DNA of 64,000 bases from Enoplolaimus lenunculus (GCA_030248215.1 JASANG010001817.1:33700-97699), one strand, 5' to 3'. Counted from the first letter of the stretch, positions 11,434 to 23,646 are shown. Notes: generated from the letters alone by a model not told the origin. Numbers and translations: made by a program.

Positions 11434-11673
11434 CGTTAAATTCTGATGTGTTGATTAATCAACCCAGAGAGAAAATTAGTTATTTCTGGTTATTTCTGAG
11501 CTAATTCACAGCTTGCTCTGAGCTGATTTAATTCTGGGTGAGTTGATTAATTAAATCAGAATGGTTTCAATCATTTCAGAATGTTGAGTTCCGAAAGACC
11601 TAATTCAGAGCTCAGACCTGTGAGTGGATTCAACGCATTCTGAGTTAACATCAACTCGTTGGCGTTTACAGTG
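11434..11673 (+). mobile_element. Family D MITE, diverged
   Basis: Left terminus eroded (GTTAAATTCTGATGTG), right terminus GGCGTTTACAGTG. Interior as in the reference. Confidence 0.65.
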
Positions 11674-11819
11674 TTCGTTTTTTGAATGCTTTTTCCTCTG
11701 TACACCGATGAATTGTTTACATTATTCTAAGCCACGGAAACTTTGTTTTTATGGAATTAGCATTACAACTGAACTAAACTTGAATATTAGGTTAAGCAAA
11801 ACGTAAATGGCTGGACGTA

Positions 11820-12110
11820 TCTACTTACTGAACTAGAATTGTAAGTTTAACTTAAACTAACTTATTTTTAAGTTTAACACGAGTTTAAGTAAACTTTGTT
11901 CTGGTTTAATTAACAAGTACAGCCTAGAAACAATGTATATATAAGAATTCCTTAAGTTTAGCTTAAACTAAGAATTATGTAACATATTAAATAAATTTAA
12001 GCCTAAACCTACCGGTTAGTTTAGATAATCTCTAAAGTTAGTTTAATGCTGCTGGATTAGCTTTAGCTTAAATCAAGTTAGTTTGAGCTTTTAGAAAGTA
12101 CTAGGCTTTA
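11820..12110. repeat. TTTAAGTTTAA-rich imperfect inverted repeat
   Basis: Repeated AAGTTTAACTTAAAC and AGCTTAAACTAAG motifs in both orientations. No defined termini. Confidence 0.35.
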
Positions 12111-12197
12111 TGGATCAAACAATCGTTTTAAAAACAGAACTGATTTTAGAAAAACACTAAAATCTAGTTTGCCTTCTTGGTCGCATAGTTCACTTCT

Positions 12198-12420
12198 GAG
12201 CCCGTATTCTCAAATGTGTGTAGCACCTATTACCAGTTGATGATATGTCCTGTAACTTTAGATCCAACGTATTCTGAAGTTTGAAATTCAGCACATTCTT
12301 TGCGTTTGATTTACCCTACTTTTGTACCATTTCTGGGATTTGCAATTGCAGATGTGCGTCAGTTTGAAAACCTATCGCTAACTGATAACAGGGGCTATAC
12401 GCATTTGAGAATACGGGCCC
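12198..12420 (+). mobile_element. Family L MITE, full length
   Basis: Left GAGCCCGTATTCTCAAATG, right CATTTGAGAATACGGGCCC: inverted termini over 17 bp. About 220 bp long with no coding frame of note. Confidence 0.75.
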
Positions 12421-13377
12421 TGGTACAAGGATTTCCGTTTTCGTGCCAACTTCATCGAGAAATATGCTTGATAGCCCAATTGAGGATAATCAAACGCAAA
12501 TGAAAAAATCTTTATTAGTTAAAGAGCCTTTGGAAGCATTCATTGCGTGCCGTTATATAATTTATTAAACCATGTTTAGCTAACGAAAAACCATTCCACT
12601 AATACAAATCTGCTTTATTTCAACGAATAGCCGATACTCTGGTTTCAGCAAGAGCACTCATATTTAGGGCATCGTACCTTTGGTCGTAGAGCCCCGGTAT
12701 AGTTTAAGACCTTCAATTTAATGTTTCAAAATTACCATTTTCGTAGATTCCCATTCGTCGCTTGTGTTCAGATAACTTTATGCATTAATTTAACCAAAAA
12801 TTTGGCGTTTGGGTTTCACAATCCGCGTGGACGATATTATCATTTTTCTCTACCATGACTTTGTATAATTTTTTTCTAGCCATACAATAAACTTTATAAA
12901 TATTTAATTATGATTAGATTTAATACAATCTAGCGTTGGTTTTACTTCGCTAGCTTTGAATTTGGCCAAGCCTGATAATAATAATATTTGATTTTCATGC
13001 TTACTCAAGCAAATATCTGCTCGATCGGAACCACGACCAAAGGGTTTGCCTAATACGAACCACTGGCTGGTTCAAATGCCAGTTTTTTCTCTCGGTTGTC
13101 AGATAGAACCGAAATGGTTTAAGCGAGTATAATTCAATTTTACCGGTATTAGTGGCCAAACAAACTTTTGCACCGCAATCTTACAGACGGGGGCATGACC
13201 AGTGTATTTCATATCGGGAAATGGCCACGTTTAAAAGGTAGATTTTGCATACGAGCGTAGCGAGCGAGAAAATTTTTTTGACCTCTGCTGGATATTGTGG
13301 AATTCTACAGCGTGTAAATGTGCCTTTTTTGAGTCTTTCTTCAAAGGATATATCCATTCTATTCCTTCATGTACAAG
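12421..13377. other. Unassigned AT-rich stretch
   Basis: No supported gene. The segment 13248-13297 (GAGCGTAGCGAGCGAG then TTTTTTTGACCTCT) recurs at 18190-18245, so a low-copy repeat ends here. Confidence 0.3.
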
Positions 13378-13552
13378 CAATGGCGAATCCATGGGGGGCC
13401 ACCCCGGCCGTGCCCTCGCCCCAACAGCATCTCGACAAAAATTATATAACAATTTTGTGACAATAGTTCGTGGTTTGTGTATGGGTCAAAAGTAAGTTTA
13501 TTACCTGTGAAATTTTGCCCCCCCCCCATTTTGAGATCCTGGATCCGCCACA
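13378..13552 (+). mobile_element. Family I MITE (hAT-like termini)
   Basis: Left end CAATGGCGAATCCATGG, right end CCTGGATCCGCCACAG, consistent with a CAGTGGCGGATCCA inverted terminus. A second, longer copy is at 46.03 kb. Confidence 0.7.
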
Positions 13553-13624
13553 GTGTACAAGCTTCGTGGTTTCTAATGCGAGCAAATGTACACTGTCAAA
13601 AGGGTTTATGGTATATTTCAGGTA

Positions 13625-13800
13625 GTGCATCGTTTAGTTTAATTTGTGTACGCTGTTTGGAAATTTGCATTAGCAATCGACGTTTACTCATTGACGTATT
13701 TCGTAACTTTTCAAAAGACAGGTTACATACAGTCAAAATCATCGTCTATTGCTGATGGCAATTTCGATACTGCGTACAAAAATCAAAGTAAACGATGCAT
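13625..13800 (+). mobile_element. Family P MITE
   Basis: Left TGCATCGTTTAGTTTAATTT, right CAAAGTAAACGATGCAT: inverted ends of about 30 bp. Another copy lies at 63291-63474. Confidence 0.7.
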
Positions 13801-14332
13801 AACCTGAATTTATACGCATTTTGCGTTTAAAAATTTTCAACCTAGCAAGTATTCCGGACACGAGAGGAAATTGTGTTTTAAATATTCAAAACGATACGAG
13901 CAATTCAAATATGACTCTCAGGATAAGCAAATCAAATTTCGACCTATCTTAATTATGGCATCCAGCTTATTAAGCCTAAATCCTAAGCCTAATCCTAATC
14001 CGAAACCTCCCAGTCTCTGAGACCATCAATCCTTGTGTGCCAGCAAGCCTTTATAGTTTTACATGATCTCAAATTTCTATTATCATTTTTTGGTCCTTTT
14101 ATCTTAATCCATTATCAGAAGTTTATACAAGGGAAAACATATGATAATATACCTTCCCAAAACAGCCGAAACCACATTGATAAAATCAATATTTTTACAG
14201 GCTTTATAGAATAATCTGCTGGATTTTTTTGAGGTCAAACAAATTTTGTCACTCCCTACAATCGCTCCAAAAACACAATTCCATTCGGTTATATCCTGCC
14301 TGAAACGAAATCCTGCCAACGGTTCTGTATAC

Positions 14333-14431
14333 CCTGTGTCGTTTGAAACCCATATGATATTTCGTTGGGCTCATCATGGCACAAAAAACACTGCGTTTGT
14401 TTACGTTCGCCTTTATGCTGAAGCTGAATAC
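14333..14431 (-). CDS. Possible isolated coding exon, 32 codons
   Basis: On the minus strand AAGTTTGCAG precedes a 99-bp frame that is followed by the donor GTATAC, phase 1 at both ends. It reads IQLQHKGERKQTQCFLCH then DEPNEISYGFQTTQ. The Cys-Phe-Leu-Cys-His might bind a metal. No neighbouring exon was found and a plus-strand frame overlaps it, so it may be a relic or chance. Confidence 0.25.
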
Positions 14432-14528
14432 CTGCAAACTTCTCAGTATATTAACCGTTATTTCGATAGTTGGCTTTTTTCAGTTGGAAATACCTTAAGC
14501 GATTACTATGTACGACAGCCTAACAGTC

Positions 14529-14690
14529 CCGTAGCCAGCTCACCTTGCTAGTGGTAGGGCTAAAACCCTTTCAGAAGGGGCATACAAGGGTGTTCGACGA
14601 CTTACACTTTGAAAACTGTTTACGAGGGTAGGGGGCAAAATTCTTCAGGGGTGGCTGAGCCCCTCCTCCCTGACGCTTTTCTGGCTACGA
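14529..14690 (+). mobile_element. Family H MITE
   Basis: Starts GTAGCCAGCTCACCTTGC, ends TCTGGCTACGA. Internal GACTTACACTTTG and GGGGTGGCTGAGCCCC boxes. Confidence 0.7.
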
Positions 14691-15613
14691 GTCCGCAGCC
14701 GAACAGGCCTATAAGCTTTGCTGTTCTAGGTAATATAGTTAGTGTTGAATCTTGGTATTAACGCGATTTCATGTGGCCAAAAGTGCTAAATTTTTGATAC
14801 TTTTACAGGTAAATATATATGTACATATATAAAGTATATGTGGTATACAATGTGTATGTATAATTTAGGTTGTAGCCAGATCAACCTGCCAGTAGGGACC
14901 CAGCTGACGTGCAGCTCGCATGACTTTGCAACTTGGGCAAAAAATTTTAGGCTACCAAAATTTTGGCCCAATATATAAATAAATATATATACATATATAA
15001 TATATACATTATATATTATATATGTGTATATATATGGGGACATATGTTTGTATTTAAATGTATTTTATTTAGCTTAAATTTTTTAGGTAATGGAATTTAA
15101 ATTTTTTGTATGTTTTATTTTTTGTAGTATTTTTAATGTAAACAAACCAGCGTTTAGGCATAGAATTTTAAAAAGTGACTGTAGGAAACGATTTTGGAAG
15201 TATATTCAAAGGTTTTTAGGTTCGTTTCGTTGTTTTCGTTTTGGACGTCAGTAGAATATTTTTTTGAAATAACCAGGCGAACAGAATGCCAGCATTTTAT
15301 TACCTTTAGCCTACTTGTTGTTATTAAGTCTACTTATATGAAGCCAACAACGCAAATACCTTTGTTCGAGGTTTGTCTTGACCGCAGGCAACCGCTTTTT
15401 TGACTCATAAGGGCCAGCTTAGTTAGCCTAAGCCTAAATCTGAACCTAATACTAAGCCTCAGTCTAAGCCTAAGTCTATGGTCAGGCAAACCTTTCAGAC
15501 TCTAGGTCTCCAAATCTCCCCGTCTCTGTCTACTAGGTAGACACGTATAATTAATATGGAACGTATTTTATATGCCTAGTTCAGTTTAACCGAAAAATAA
15601 GTATCTTTGGTTA
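14691..15613. other. AT-rich stretch with TA-rich inverted motifs
   Basis: TATATA-rich segments at 14812-14850 and 14970-15035 flank a GC-richer island. A degenerate CCTAAG array at about 15425-15475 is a family A relic. No gene supported. Confidence 0.35.
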
Positions 15614-15815
15614 GGTATCACTACAATTCGTCGCTCGCCAACTCGTCGACCGGCAACTTGTAACGTGAAATTTCATCGACTCGACAATTCGTAGCTAAAT
15701 CAGTATTGTTTAGGCTTAGGCTTAGGATTACGCTTATTAGTATGCGTACATTTATTCGTAGGGTTTAGAACGCTGTTATTCGACCAATTGGCGAGTGACG
15801 AATCATCGTCGATTC
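15614..15815 (+). mobile_element. Family J TTAGGC-core MITE
   Basis: Left GGTATCACTACAATTCGTCG, right GACGAATCATCGTCGATTC (inverted). The core is GCTTAGGCTTAGGATTACGC, resembling the A and C cores although the ends are unrelated. Confidence 0.75.
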
Positions 15816-15922
15816 TATTGGATAATCTTTGAAAACGGGTGCTGAGTTTGCTAACATTACTCTAATTCTACTTGTTTCGAGTCGCAAACTTTAAATAGTA
15901 GCACCTTGACTTCCAAAACATT

Positions 15923-16145
15923 ACACTGTAAATTGTAATGAGTCGATTAATCAACTCAACTGGTGAGTCAGTTATATTTGAATTAATAAACGTTAAACTC
16001 AACTCGAGTTGATTTGATTCTCAGTCTCAGTTGAGTTGATTTTGGCTGAGTTGATTAGTTAACTCAGAATGAGTTCAATTCAATCAGAACGCTGAGTTCT
16101 GATAGTCGTAACCACTCAGATTGAGTGAAATTTACTCATTAGTCT
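15923..16145 (+). mobile_element. Family D MITE, right end truncated
   Basis: CACTGTAAATTGTAATGAG start and a full interior. It stops at AAATTTACTC before the terminal CAGTG. Confidence 0.75.
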
Positions 16146-16803
16146 AGTGATTTTTCTAAAATATATTGGTGACAAACAGTTGCCGACTACGTTAAAATTG
16201 ACATCCGGTAAAAGATTTACCGGAAAAATCCTCATAATCTAAACAGCCGTTCAAATAAACAAAGTTGTTTAAATTCGTTTGAAAAGCTTAAGTCCGTTAG
16301 CCTACACTGCAATTATGGTCATGTAATGGTCTATTTCACGTATAACATAACCGCATACCCCCAAAAAACGACAAATACCAGCTTTCTTTTAAGACTGCCT
16401 TACCCAGTGACGTGCCCAACAACTTGGTCTGGCAGGGACGAACATCGAAAAAAACTAGCTAAATATTCGTTTCTTCATAACAAATCGTTCCAAGGGTTTA
16501 ATAAATCACCATCTTTAGACGTCATACTAATTGTCATGATGACGTCATAATAGGCCCCTTCAGGGTGCCCACTTGGCTTATGCATTGGTTCTATATTGGT
16601 GCCTAAGACAAGCATTTGCGAACCGAACCAAATAAAACAACATGAACATAAACGTTTGTAGCGTTAAAAACAAAGCCCTGTTTGTGCCATAAAAACGTGG
16701 CAAAAAATGTTGGAAAACTGTCTCTTAAGCCAACGGGCCCATGTATGCTGCTAGCTATATCAGCTTTTTTGGCAACGCAAAAGCCCGCTATTTATTCTTG
16801 ATA

Positions 16804-16811
<8 letters not shown>

Positions 16812-16857
<46 letters not shown>

Positions 16858-16882
16858 TATATATATATAAAATTTATATATA
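16812..16882. repeat. (TA)n with TTTA interruptions
   Basis: Microsatellite. The frame across it is low-complexity Tyr-Ile. Confidence 0.9.
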
Positions 16883-17304
16883 TAGACTATTTGTTCATTG
16901 ATTTGCTGCATTTTGATTTTTGCTGCTTAAAAGCTAGAAAAAAATAGAAATTTATCCAATTTCATGTAATAATAACTTAATTTTTACAAGTGAACCGAAA
17001 ATTTTTTATTTATTGTTAATTTGTTCCGTAGCCTGTGGCGGATTCAGAAATTTTTTCACAGTACAACATATGATAGCGAAAACAGCATGCAAGTAAGCGA
17101 ACGAGAAGCTAAACGCAGTTTTAGTACTAAATATTAATACAATTTTGGTTTTTATCCCTGTGTGAGTTTAGTCTGTGTATTTCTCGTTATCTGCCAATTA
17201 TCATAGTCATTTCAATTGAATGGTTTCGAAGTTTATTCCGTCTGTATTCAAGCAAAAAAATACTATTCTGGTAATGCAGATTATTAAGAAGCTGATAACA
17301 ACGC

Positions 17305-17470
17305 CTGTAGCCAGCTCAGTAGCCAACTCTCCTTGCTACGAGGGCTTAAAAATTTTCAGAAGCGGCATTCAATGATTTCAATGAGTTACAAGCAAGGTTG
17401 AAAAGTTTTTAGTTGTTACCCAAATATTTCCAGGGGGAGCTGAGCCGCGTCTTCCCCCCCTTGGCTACGG
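17305..17470 (+). mobile_element. Family H MITE
   Basis: Left CTGTAGCCAGCTCAGTAGCC (terminus partly doubled), right CTTGGCTACGG. Contains GAGTTACAAGCAAGGTTG. Confidence 0.65.
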
Positions 17471-18584
17471 ACCTCAGCCAGCTCACATAGTTCGGAGAAC
17501 TAAACATTTTTTGGAAAAGTATACAGTTGTTTTCCATGACTTTCAAGCCAGTTCGAAACATTTCTACGGGGATACCTAAATTAAACGCTGAGTCTCCTAT
17601 TGACTTTAGTTTTACCATTTTAATTTGCATTAAAATGTGCCCTATCGATAACGAACTTCCCATTTGCATTTATCAGAAAGTGCTTAAATTTCGAACGAAA
17701 AAATAGATCCAATCCCCGAAGAAACAAAAATCATACCGCCAAAGGTGTGGCCAGCCCTAATTATGGCGTCGTTTAATTCAACGCGTCAACATTTAGACGG
17801 TAAGCCATTTTTTATTAAATTTCTAGCACCATTCATATTCGGTTTACGGTCGCCTAAACACCATTTACTCTCAAGGATGCATGCTATAGCTGTCCTGCAC
17901 CGTGCAACTCCAGCTGTTACTGTACCCGAACACGGCGACATGCGGCGACAAACGGCGACGAAATGCTGTTGATGGTGCTGGAAAATATTTCTCTTCAAAA
18001 AGTATACCTTCAACCCTTTATAACTAATCATAAAAGTATGTCTAGTCACATCTTTTCAATGACTGCTTATGCAATAATTGCTTTACCATCTGGTATTGAC
18101 ATTTAAGCTTAGGATAAAAAACGCATCTGTATACAGCGTCGCAGCTAGGTCTTTATTTCAGAAGAGTATCAATTCTAAGCGAAAATTTCAGCGTCCGAGC
18201 GTAGCGCGCGAGAAACTTTTTTGACCTCTAGAAGGTATGAGGTAATCTGAGACATGTAACAGCGTCTATTTCCATTAAATCTGTGGGAATTTCGGGGCAC
18301 GATCCACATATCTCCTGCTTCCCGGCTTGTGGAACCGCAGCTGGTTCTACACGGGGCGTGGTAACGGCGAATAGCTGATGTGAGTAATAAAAACTGTAAT
18401 TTGTCTTCTAACCAAAAAGTTTTTCTTTTGAAACGAATATGAAAGGCTTAATTTAGCTCAGGAACTGGCAATAGTTGGGGCTTTTTAGGACCTTAAAAGA
18501 TCACTAAAATCAAAATGACTTTTGGGTTTTCATGGTTTGATTTACTACTTATGGTGTTTTTAGAGAACCGTGTTAGGAATTTTC
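17471..18584. other. Unassigned stretch
   Basis: Overlapping frames on both strands at 17.75-18.05 kb are not splice-supported. The 18190-18245 segment repeats the one at 13.25 kb. No gene called. Confidence 0.3.
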
Positions 18585-18782
18585 GACCCATGTATAGAAC
18601 AGGGCCGGATCGTTTTCCGGCGGGGCTGTCAGTTTAAGCTTTAGACTAACTTTTTTGCTTAGGCTTAGGCTTAGATTTAGGCTTAGACTTAGGAATAGGC
18701 TCATCCTTACGCTTAGGCTTAGGCTTAGGCTTATGAATATGTTTACTTAAATACTGTGCCGCCCCTGTTCTTTACGTTGGCC
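18585..18782 (+). mobile_element. Family A MITE, GTATAGAACAGGGCCGG subfamily
   Basis: Left GACCCATGTATAGAACAGGG, right CCTGTTCTTTACGTTGGCC, with two TTAGGC blocks. Confidence 0.8.
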
Positions 18783-18824
18783 GGAATTTTTAAAAACTGG
18801 TCTAGCATTTGAAATATTAATTGT

Positions 18825-19094
18825 TTAACCCCTCTCACATTGAGTTGCCTATAGGCAACTAAGCGCAGTGTATATACGTTAAATAATGTATATCGCACCG
18901 TGTTTAACAATTGCAACGCGTATACATAGTACTAAACCACCTCAAGACGTGAGAGCCCCCTCGGGCTCGACTGTCAAGCTCCTATAGCTGAGTGGTGATG
19001 GTATACGCCTCCCACTCCAGTCACTGGAGTTCGAATCCTAGCATAAAAGTAGGTCTCAGGGGAAATAGAAAATATTCATGTGAGAAAAGGTTAA
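18825..19094 (+). mobile_element. Family R: piggyBac-type MITE with tRNA-like interior
   Basis: TTAA at both outer edges, termini CCCCTCTCACATT and ATGTGAGAAAAGG (consensus CCCTTTCTCACAT). Inside, on the plus strand, a tRNA-like region has TAGCTGAGTGG (A-box, 18985-18995) and GAGTTCGAATCC (B-box, near 19027-19038) at normal spacing. The TIR and TTAA pair is typical of piggyBac; the RNA polymerase III promoter boxes are typical of tRNA-derived SINEs. Confidence 0.8.
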
Positions 19095-19382
19095 AAGAAT
19101 AAGGTTATATATAAGGTGCGTTTGTTTTGATACCGTTTACGAACCCAAGAAAACTAAAACCAGCAACAAAACGATGGTCAGTGTTGGCTCAAGACGGCAT
19201 TTATCTTTTGAGCTGGACATCTGATTTTGTGGACCTGAAATATATTTTTAAATATTTAATTTTAAGGCTGACGAAGCTAATAAAAAAGAAAACAAAGCGG
19301 CAACTGTTTTTGATGAATTTTCAGTTTAATGCTGATATTTTAACGGTGGCCTATAATTTTTAGTTTAAGTGATTAAAACAGC

Positions 19383-19561
19383 GGGCAATGTATAGAACAG
19401 GACCGTTCACAGTAGTATATACATATTCGTAAACGTAAGCCTAAGCGTAAGAATGAGCTTGTACGTAAGCCTAAGCCTAAGCAAAAAACATATCTGAAGC
19501 TTAAGCTTACCCTATCATAGTACCGCAGAAAAACGTTCCGTGCCTGACCTTTATATGGGCC
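19383..19561 (-). mobile_element. Family A MITE
   Basis: Reverse copy from GGCAATGTATAGAACAGG to CTTTATATGGGCC, with a CCTAAG core. Confidence 0.75.
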
Positions 19562-19817
19562 AAAAGAGTTATATGTCAAAGGATTCAATGATTCTGATGT
19601 ACACAAAAACATCAGTGAGGGTCTACACGAACTCAACACCCTCTAGAAAATTTTTTGAATTAATTAAGACCTTTCGCTTGTGCGCTATGTAAAGTACACA
19701 ATGTCCACTTTAAACTTTATTGGTCACTGAAATATGTATGGGAATCTACAGACTGTTTTTCAATGCATATAACAGGGTTAAAAATGAAAAAAAAAAGATA
19801 AAAAGTTTCTTGCTGTA

Positions 19818-20121
19818 TCTATATTATTAAAGCTGCAACGTCTCATATACGTATTTTGAACAGCGTTTCAGCGCAGAAGTAAACAAAGTGACAGTATAGT
19901 ATATTTATTAAGTATAGCAAACGTATGCGTATCGTCTATATTTCTACATATCGTTCTAAATTAGAATTTGTGTATATAGGAAGTACGTTGCATAGATATC
20001 CTAACGATTTCAAAGTTCTAATCAGACTTGTTTAGTAACAATCCTGTTAAAGCTTTAATATACCAACAGTCCTACAGAATATTAGAGTTGCACATTCGTG
20101 CAACTGTACGTATTAACTGGT
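19818..20121 (+). mobile_element. Family M, Helitron-like non-autonomous element
   Basis: Begins A/TCTATATTATTAAAGC (Helitron-type 5'-TC after A). Near the 3' end is a hairpin GTTGCAC-ATTC-GTGCAAC (20087-20104), then 12 nt to CTGGT, matching the CTRRT rule. The base after CTGGT is A rather than the expected T. It carries a decayed version of the small frame seen at 24360. Confidence 0.55.
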
Positions 20122-20322
20122 ATTGATTATAGTACCAGAAAAGTTTCGTTACCTACTTATTTGTATTTTTTGTATATTAATTTTATTTTGTTTACATTTA
20201 CGTTACCATATCGAATATCATTTGGTTTCATAATGTTCTGCTTGTTCGACGATTATGACAAAAAACAAGAGAGTGCTTTCAATATAAGCAAAGAGTCGTA
20301 GTTTTACCTGTACGGTAACAAC

Positions 20323-20441
20323 GGCCCATGTAAATATCAGGGGCGGAACATTTTTCTTTGGGACTGCAATAGGTAAGCTTAAGGTTTAGACTATTTTTTG
20401 CTTGGCTTAGGCTTAGGAATATGCTTATAATACCTGCAGAA
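20323..20441 (+). mobile_element. Family A MITE, left part
   Basis: GGCCCATGTAAATATCAGGG to the TTAGGAATATGCTTATAATAC box. The right terminus is lost. Confidence 0.65.
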
Positions 20442-20604
20442 ACGTTGTCAAAATTTCGTTTCAGACTGTAATATTTCGTAAATAAATGGTCCTTATCTTT
20501 CATCACGGGGGATATATCCCACTATCCCTAGTTTTAGGATTGTTTTAACCACACCGCCTCAGACCACTCATGGACACTGATTCTGAGTTAATTAATACAC
20601 TCAG

Positions 20605-20850
20605 CCTTTTCGCCCCCCCCCGCGCCGCCCGAAACCCCACCCCCACACCAGAAACACGAAGCCTTGAGTTAATTAATCACTTTTGTTTAAGTGTATTTTA
20701 TACCTTTGGTTTCTGGATTTAGAAGGTATAGTATTATGTTTTATGGGGAGCGGGAGGTGTGGGAAGTTTGGGAGAGTAAGACCCTTAAGCAGAGCCTTCT
20801 ACCCCCACCCACCCCCCCCCCCCCCCCCCCCAACCACCAAAAGCGCAAAA
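20605..20850. repeat. Poly-C low-complexity, probable low-quality consensus
   Basis: C runs of 8 to 20 nt interrupt sequence otherwise recognisable as a damaged copy of 25060-25620. This looks like base-calling or assembly error rather than biology. Confidence 0.6.
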
Positions 20851-21798
20851 CCAAACAACAACAACGATTACCGATAATCGCTATTTGATTATTATTTACT
20901 GACATCCTTATTTAATGCATAAAACATTGTTTTTGGTGTGTGTTGAAATCGCTTTTCTCTCCCAAAAAGTCATCCCAGCGCCAAAAAGATCACAACGCAG
21001 CAAACAACAACAAAAACGCCAACCAAGCCAAGAAAAAAAAAATCAAAACAAAAAGCGTTCGCAATTTTCTACATATTCTAAGCGGAATTCTTTCTTTAGT
21101 TTTGGTTCACTTGAATGGTTCGAATTTTGTGTTTTGTTTTTTTGTTGGTAATACGTGTAAGTGTTGGTTTTGCGTCATCTCCGGCAAATTTTCAAATTCG
21201 TTTCCAAAATGGTGGCAAAAGTAGGGTAATATTGTGTTATGTTTTTGTGGGTTTCGGCAAAATTTGAGGTGGGGGGGGTTTTTGGGGGTGGTGCTGGTTG
21301 TGTGGTGGTTTTGTAGGGTTATGTTTTAAGGGTTTTAACTTTTTTTTTTTTTGGGTGGTGGTTCTGTGGTGTGCCATAAAAGTTCACAATGCACGGATTT
21401 AGTTTGTAGATGGTTTTAGGAGGAGAAGGTGTATATAACATTACATGTAAATTCAAATGAGTTGTTAATTAATCAAGGAAAGAATTAGCAATTTCACGGG
21501 TGTTTCTGTTTCTAAGTTAATAACAGTAAATATTAACTCACTCTGAGCTGATTTAATTTGGTAAGTGTAATTAGTTAACTCAGAATAGTTCATAGTTAAT
21601 TTGAGTTTGAAGATATTAGGTTATATTTGAGTGTTATATTTGAGTTAATATTTGTAATTTATGGGGATAGTGGGATATATCTGGTGATGGAAAAATTTGG
21701 AACAGATAAACCCCCATTTATTTACAAAATATTAACAGTCTGAACCGAAAAATTTTGATAACGTTTCTTCGGTATTGTTTTCAGCGTTATGATTTCTA

Positions 21799-21942
21799 CA
21801 ATGTAAAGAACACGGGCGGAACGGTTTATATTAAGCATATTCCTAAGCCTAGAGCGAAACAAAAGATAGTCTAAACTCTTAAGCTTACCCTATTGCAGTC
21901 CCGAAGAAGAAAAATGTTCCGCCCCTGATCTTTACATGGGCC
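21799..21942 (-). mobile_element. Family A MITE (inverted arm)
   Basis: CAATGTAAAGAACACGGG to CTTTACATGGGCC. Confidence 0.65.
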
Positions 21943-22149
21943 GTTGTTACCGTACAGGTAAAACTACAACTCTTTGCTTATATTGAAAGCACTCTCTTGT
22001 TTTTTTTTTTGTCATAATACGTCGAACAAGCAGAACATTATGAAACCAAATATATTCGAATATGGTAACGTAAATGTAAACAAAATAAAATTAATATACA
22101 AAAAATACAAATAAGTAGGTAACGAAACTTTTCTGGTACTATAATCAAT

Positions 22150-22472
22150 ACCAGTTAATACGTACAAGTTGCACGAATGTGCAACTCTAAATATTCTGTA
22201 GGACTGTTGGTATATTAAAGCTTTAACATAGATTTTTTGTTACTAAACAAGTCTGATCTCAGAACTTTGATAATCGTTATTAGGATATTCTATGCAACGT
22301 ACTTCCTATATACACAAATTCTAATTTTAGAACGATATGTAGAAATATAGACGATACGCATACGTTTGCTATACTTAATAAAATATACTATACTGTCACT
22401 TTGTTTACTTCTTGCGCTGAAACGCTGTTCAAAATACGTATATGAGACGTTAGGCAGCTTTAATAATATAGA
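22150..22472 (-). mobile_element. Family M Helitron-like element (inverted arm)
   Basis: Mirror of 24253-24558, ending ATATAGATAC on this strand. It keeps the terminal hairpin. Confidence 0.55.
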
Positions 22473-22733
22473 TACAGCAAGAAACTTTTTATCTTTTTTT
22501 TTTCATTTTTAACCCTATTATAGGCATTGAAAAACAGTCTGTAGATTCCCATACATATTTTCAGTGACCAATAAAGTTTAAAGTGGACATTGTGTACTTT
22601 ACATAGCGCACAAGGCGAAAGGTCTTAATTAATTCAAAAAATTTTCTAGAGGGTGTTGAGTTCGTGTAGACCCTCACTGATGTTTTTGTGTACATCAGAA
22701 TCATTGAATCCTTTGACATATAACTCTTTTGGC

Positions 22734-22913
22734 CCATGTAAAGGTCAGGGACGGAACGTTTTCTGCGGTACTATGATAGGGTAAGCTTAAGCTTCAGGTA
22801 TATTTCTTGCGTAGGCTTAGGCTTAGGTATAAGCTCATTCTTACGCTTAGGCTTACGTTTACGAATATTTGTATATACTACTGTGAACTGGTCCTGTTTA
22901 TACATTGCCCGCT
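22734..22913 (+). mobile_element. Family A MITE (inverted arm)
   Basis: GGCCCATGTAAAGGTCAGGG to CTGGTCCTGTTTATACATTG, mirror of 23825-23998. Confidence 0.65.
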
Positions 22914-23367
22914 GTTTTAATCACTTAAACTAAAAATAGGCCACCGTTAAAATATCAGCATTAAACTGAAAATTCATCAAAAACATTTGCCGCTTTGTTT
23001 TCTTTTTTATTAGCTTCGTCAGCCCTTAAAATTAAGATTAAAAATATATTTCAGGTCACAAATCAGATGTCCAGCTCAAAAGATAAATGCCGTCTTGAGC
23101 CAACATGACATCGTTTTGTTGTGGTTTTAGTTTTCTTGGGTTGTAAGGTATCAAAAAAGCTATATATACTATTTTTACTTTCTCAGTATTTTCTCCCCTA
23201 GACTTACTTTTGCTAGGCTTAGCTCATTAGCTAACTTAGGAGATAGGCTCATCCTACGCTTAGGCTTAGGCTTAGGCTTATGCATATGTTTACCTTAAAT
23301 ACTGTGCCGCCCCTGTTCTTTACATTGGCCGAATTTTTAAAAACTGGTCTAGCATTTGAAATATTAA

Positions 23368-23565
23368 TTGTTTAACCCCTCTCACATGAGTTGCCTATAG
23401 CAACTAAGCGCAGGTGTATATACGTTAAATAATGTATATCGCACCTGTTTAACAATTGCAACGCGTATACATAGTACTAAACCCCTCAAGACGTGAGCCC
23501 CCTCCTCGATTAGTCCTATAGCAGTGTGATGGTATACCCTCCTCCGTCACTGAGCGAATCCTAGC
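23368..23565 (+). mobile_element. Family R element, degraded copy
   Basis: TTAACCCCTCTCACATGAG start and the same interior as 18825, but with many short deletions through the A- and B-box regions. The right end is lost in poly-A. Confidence 0.65.
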
Positions 23566-23572
23566 AAAAAAC

Positions 23573-23604
23573 AGGAAAAAGAAAAAAAAACAAAAAAAAG
23601 ATAG

Positions 23605-23646
<42 letters not shown>

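Larger units (their letters stand above)
18585..20900 (+). repeat. First direct arm of a direct/inverted/direct block
   Basis: This segment (A element, R element, unique DNA, two A-family ends, Helitron-like M copy) recurs inverted at ~20930-23220 and directly at ~23222-26150. From 20560 the copy becomes garbled, with C homopolymers, relative to 25050-25700. Confidence 0.75.
20930..23220 (-). repeat. Inverted arm of the direct/inverted/direct block
   Basis: Reads as the reverse complement of ~23690-26150 and, at its right end, of 19035-19400. Recognisable in order: a family D relic (21448-21660), a family A copy (21799-21942), the M element (22150-22472) and a second A copy (22734-22913). 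G and T homopolymer stretches at 21240-21360 look noisy. Confidence 0.75.

Noticed and set aside
18978-19050. Functional tRNA gene
   Set aside because: The acceptor and anticodon stems do not pair well and the segment recurs inside TTAA-flanked elements; it is tRNA-like, not a tRNA gene.
20683-21224. Pro-rich and Lys-rich frames at 20.7-21.2 kb
   Set aside because: Product of poly-C and A-rich noisy sequence in the inverted-repeat block; the cleaner copy at 25.2-26.0 kb does not keep these frames.
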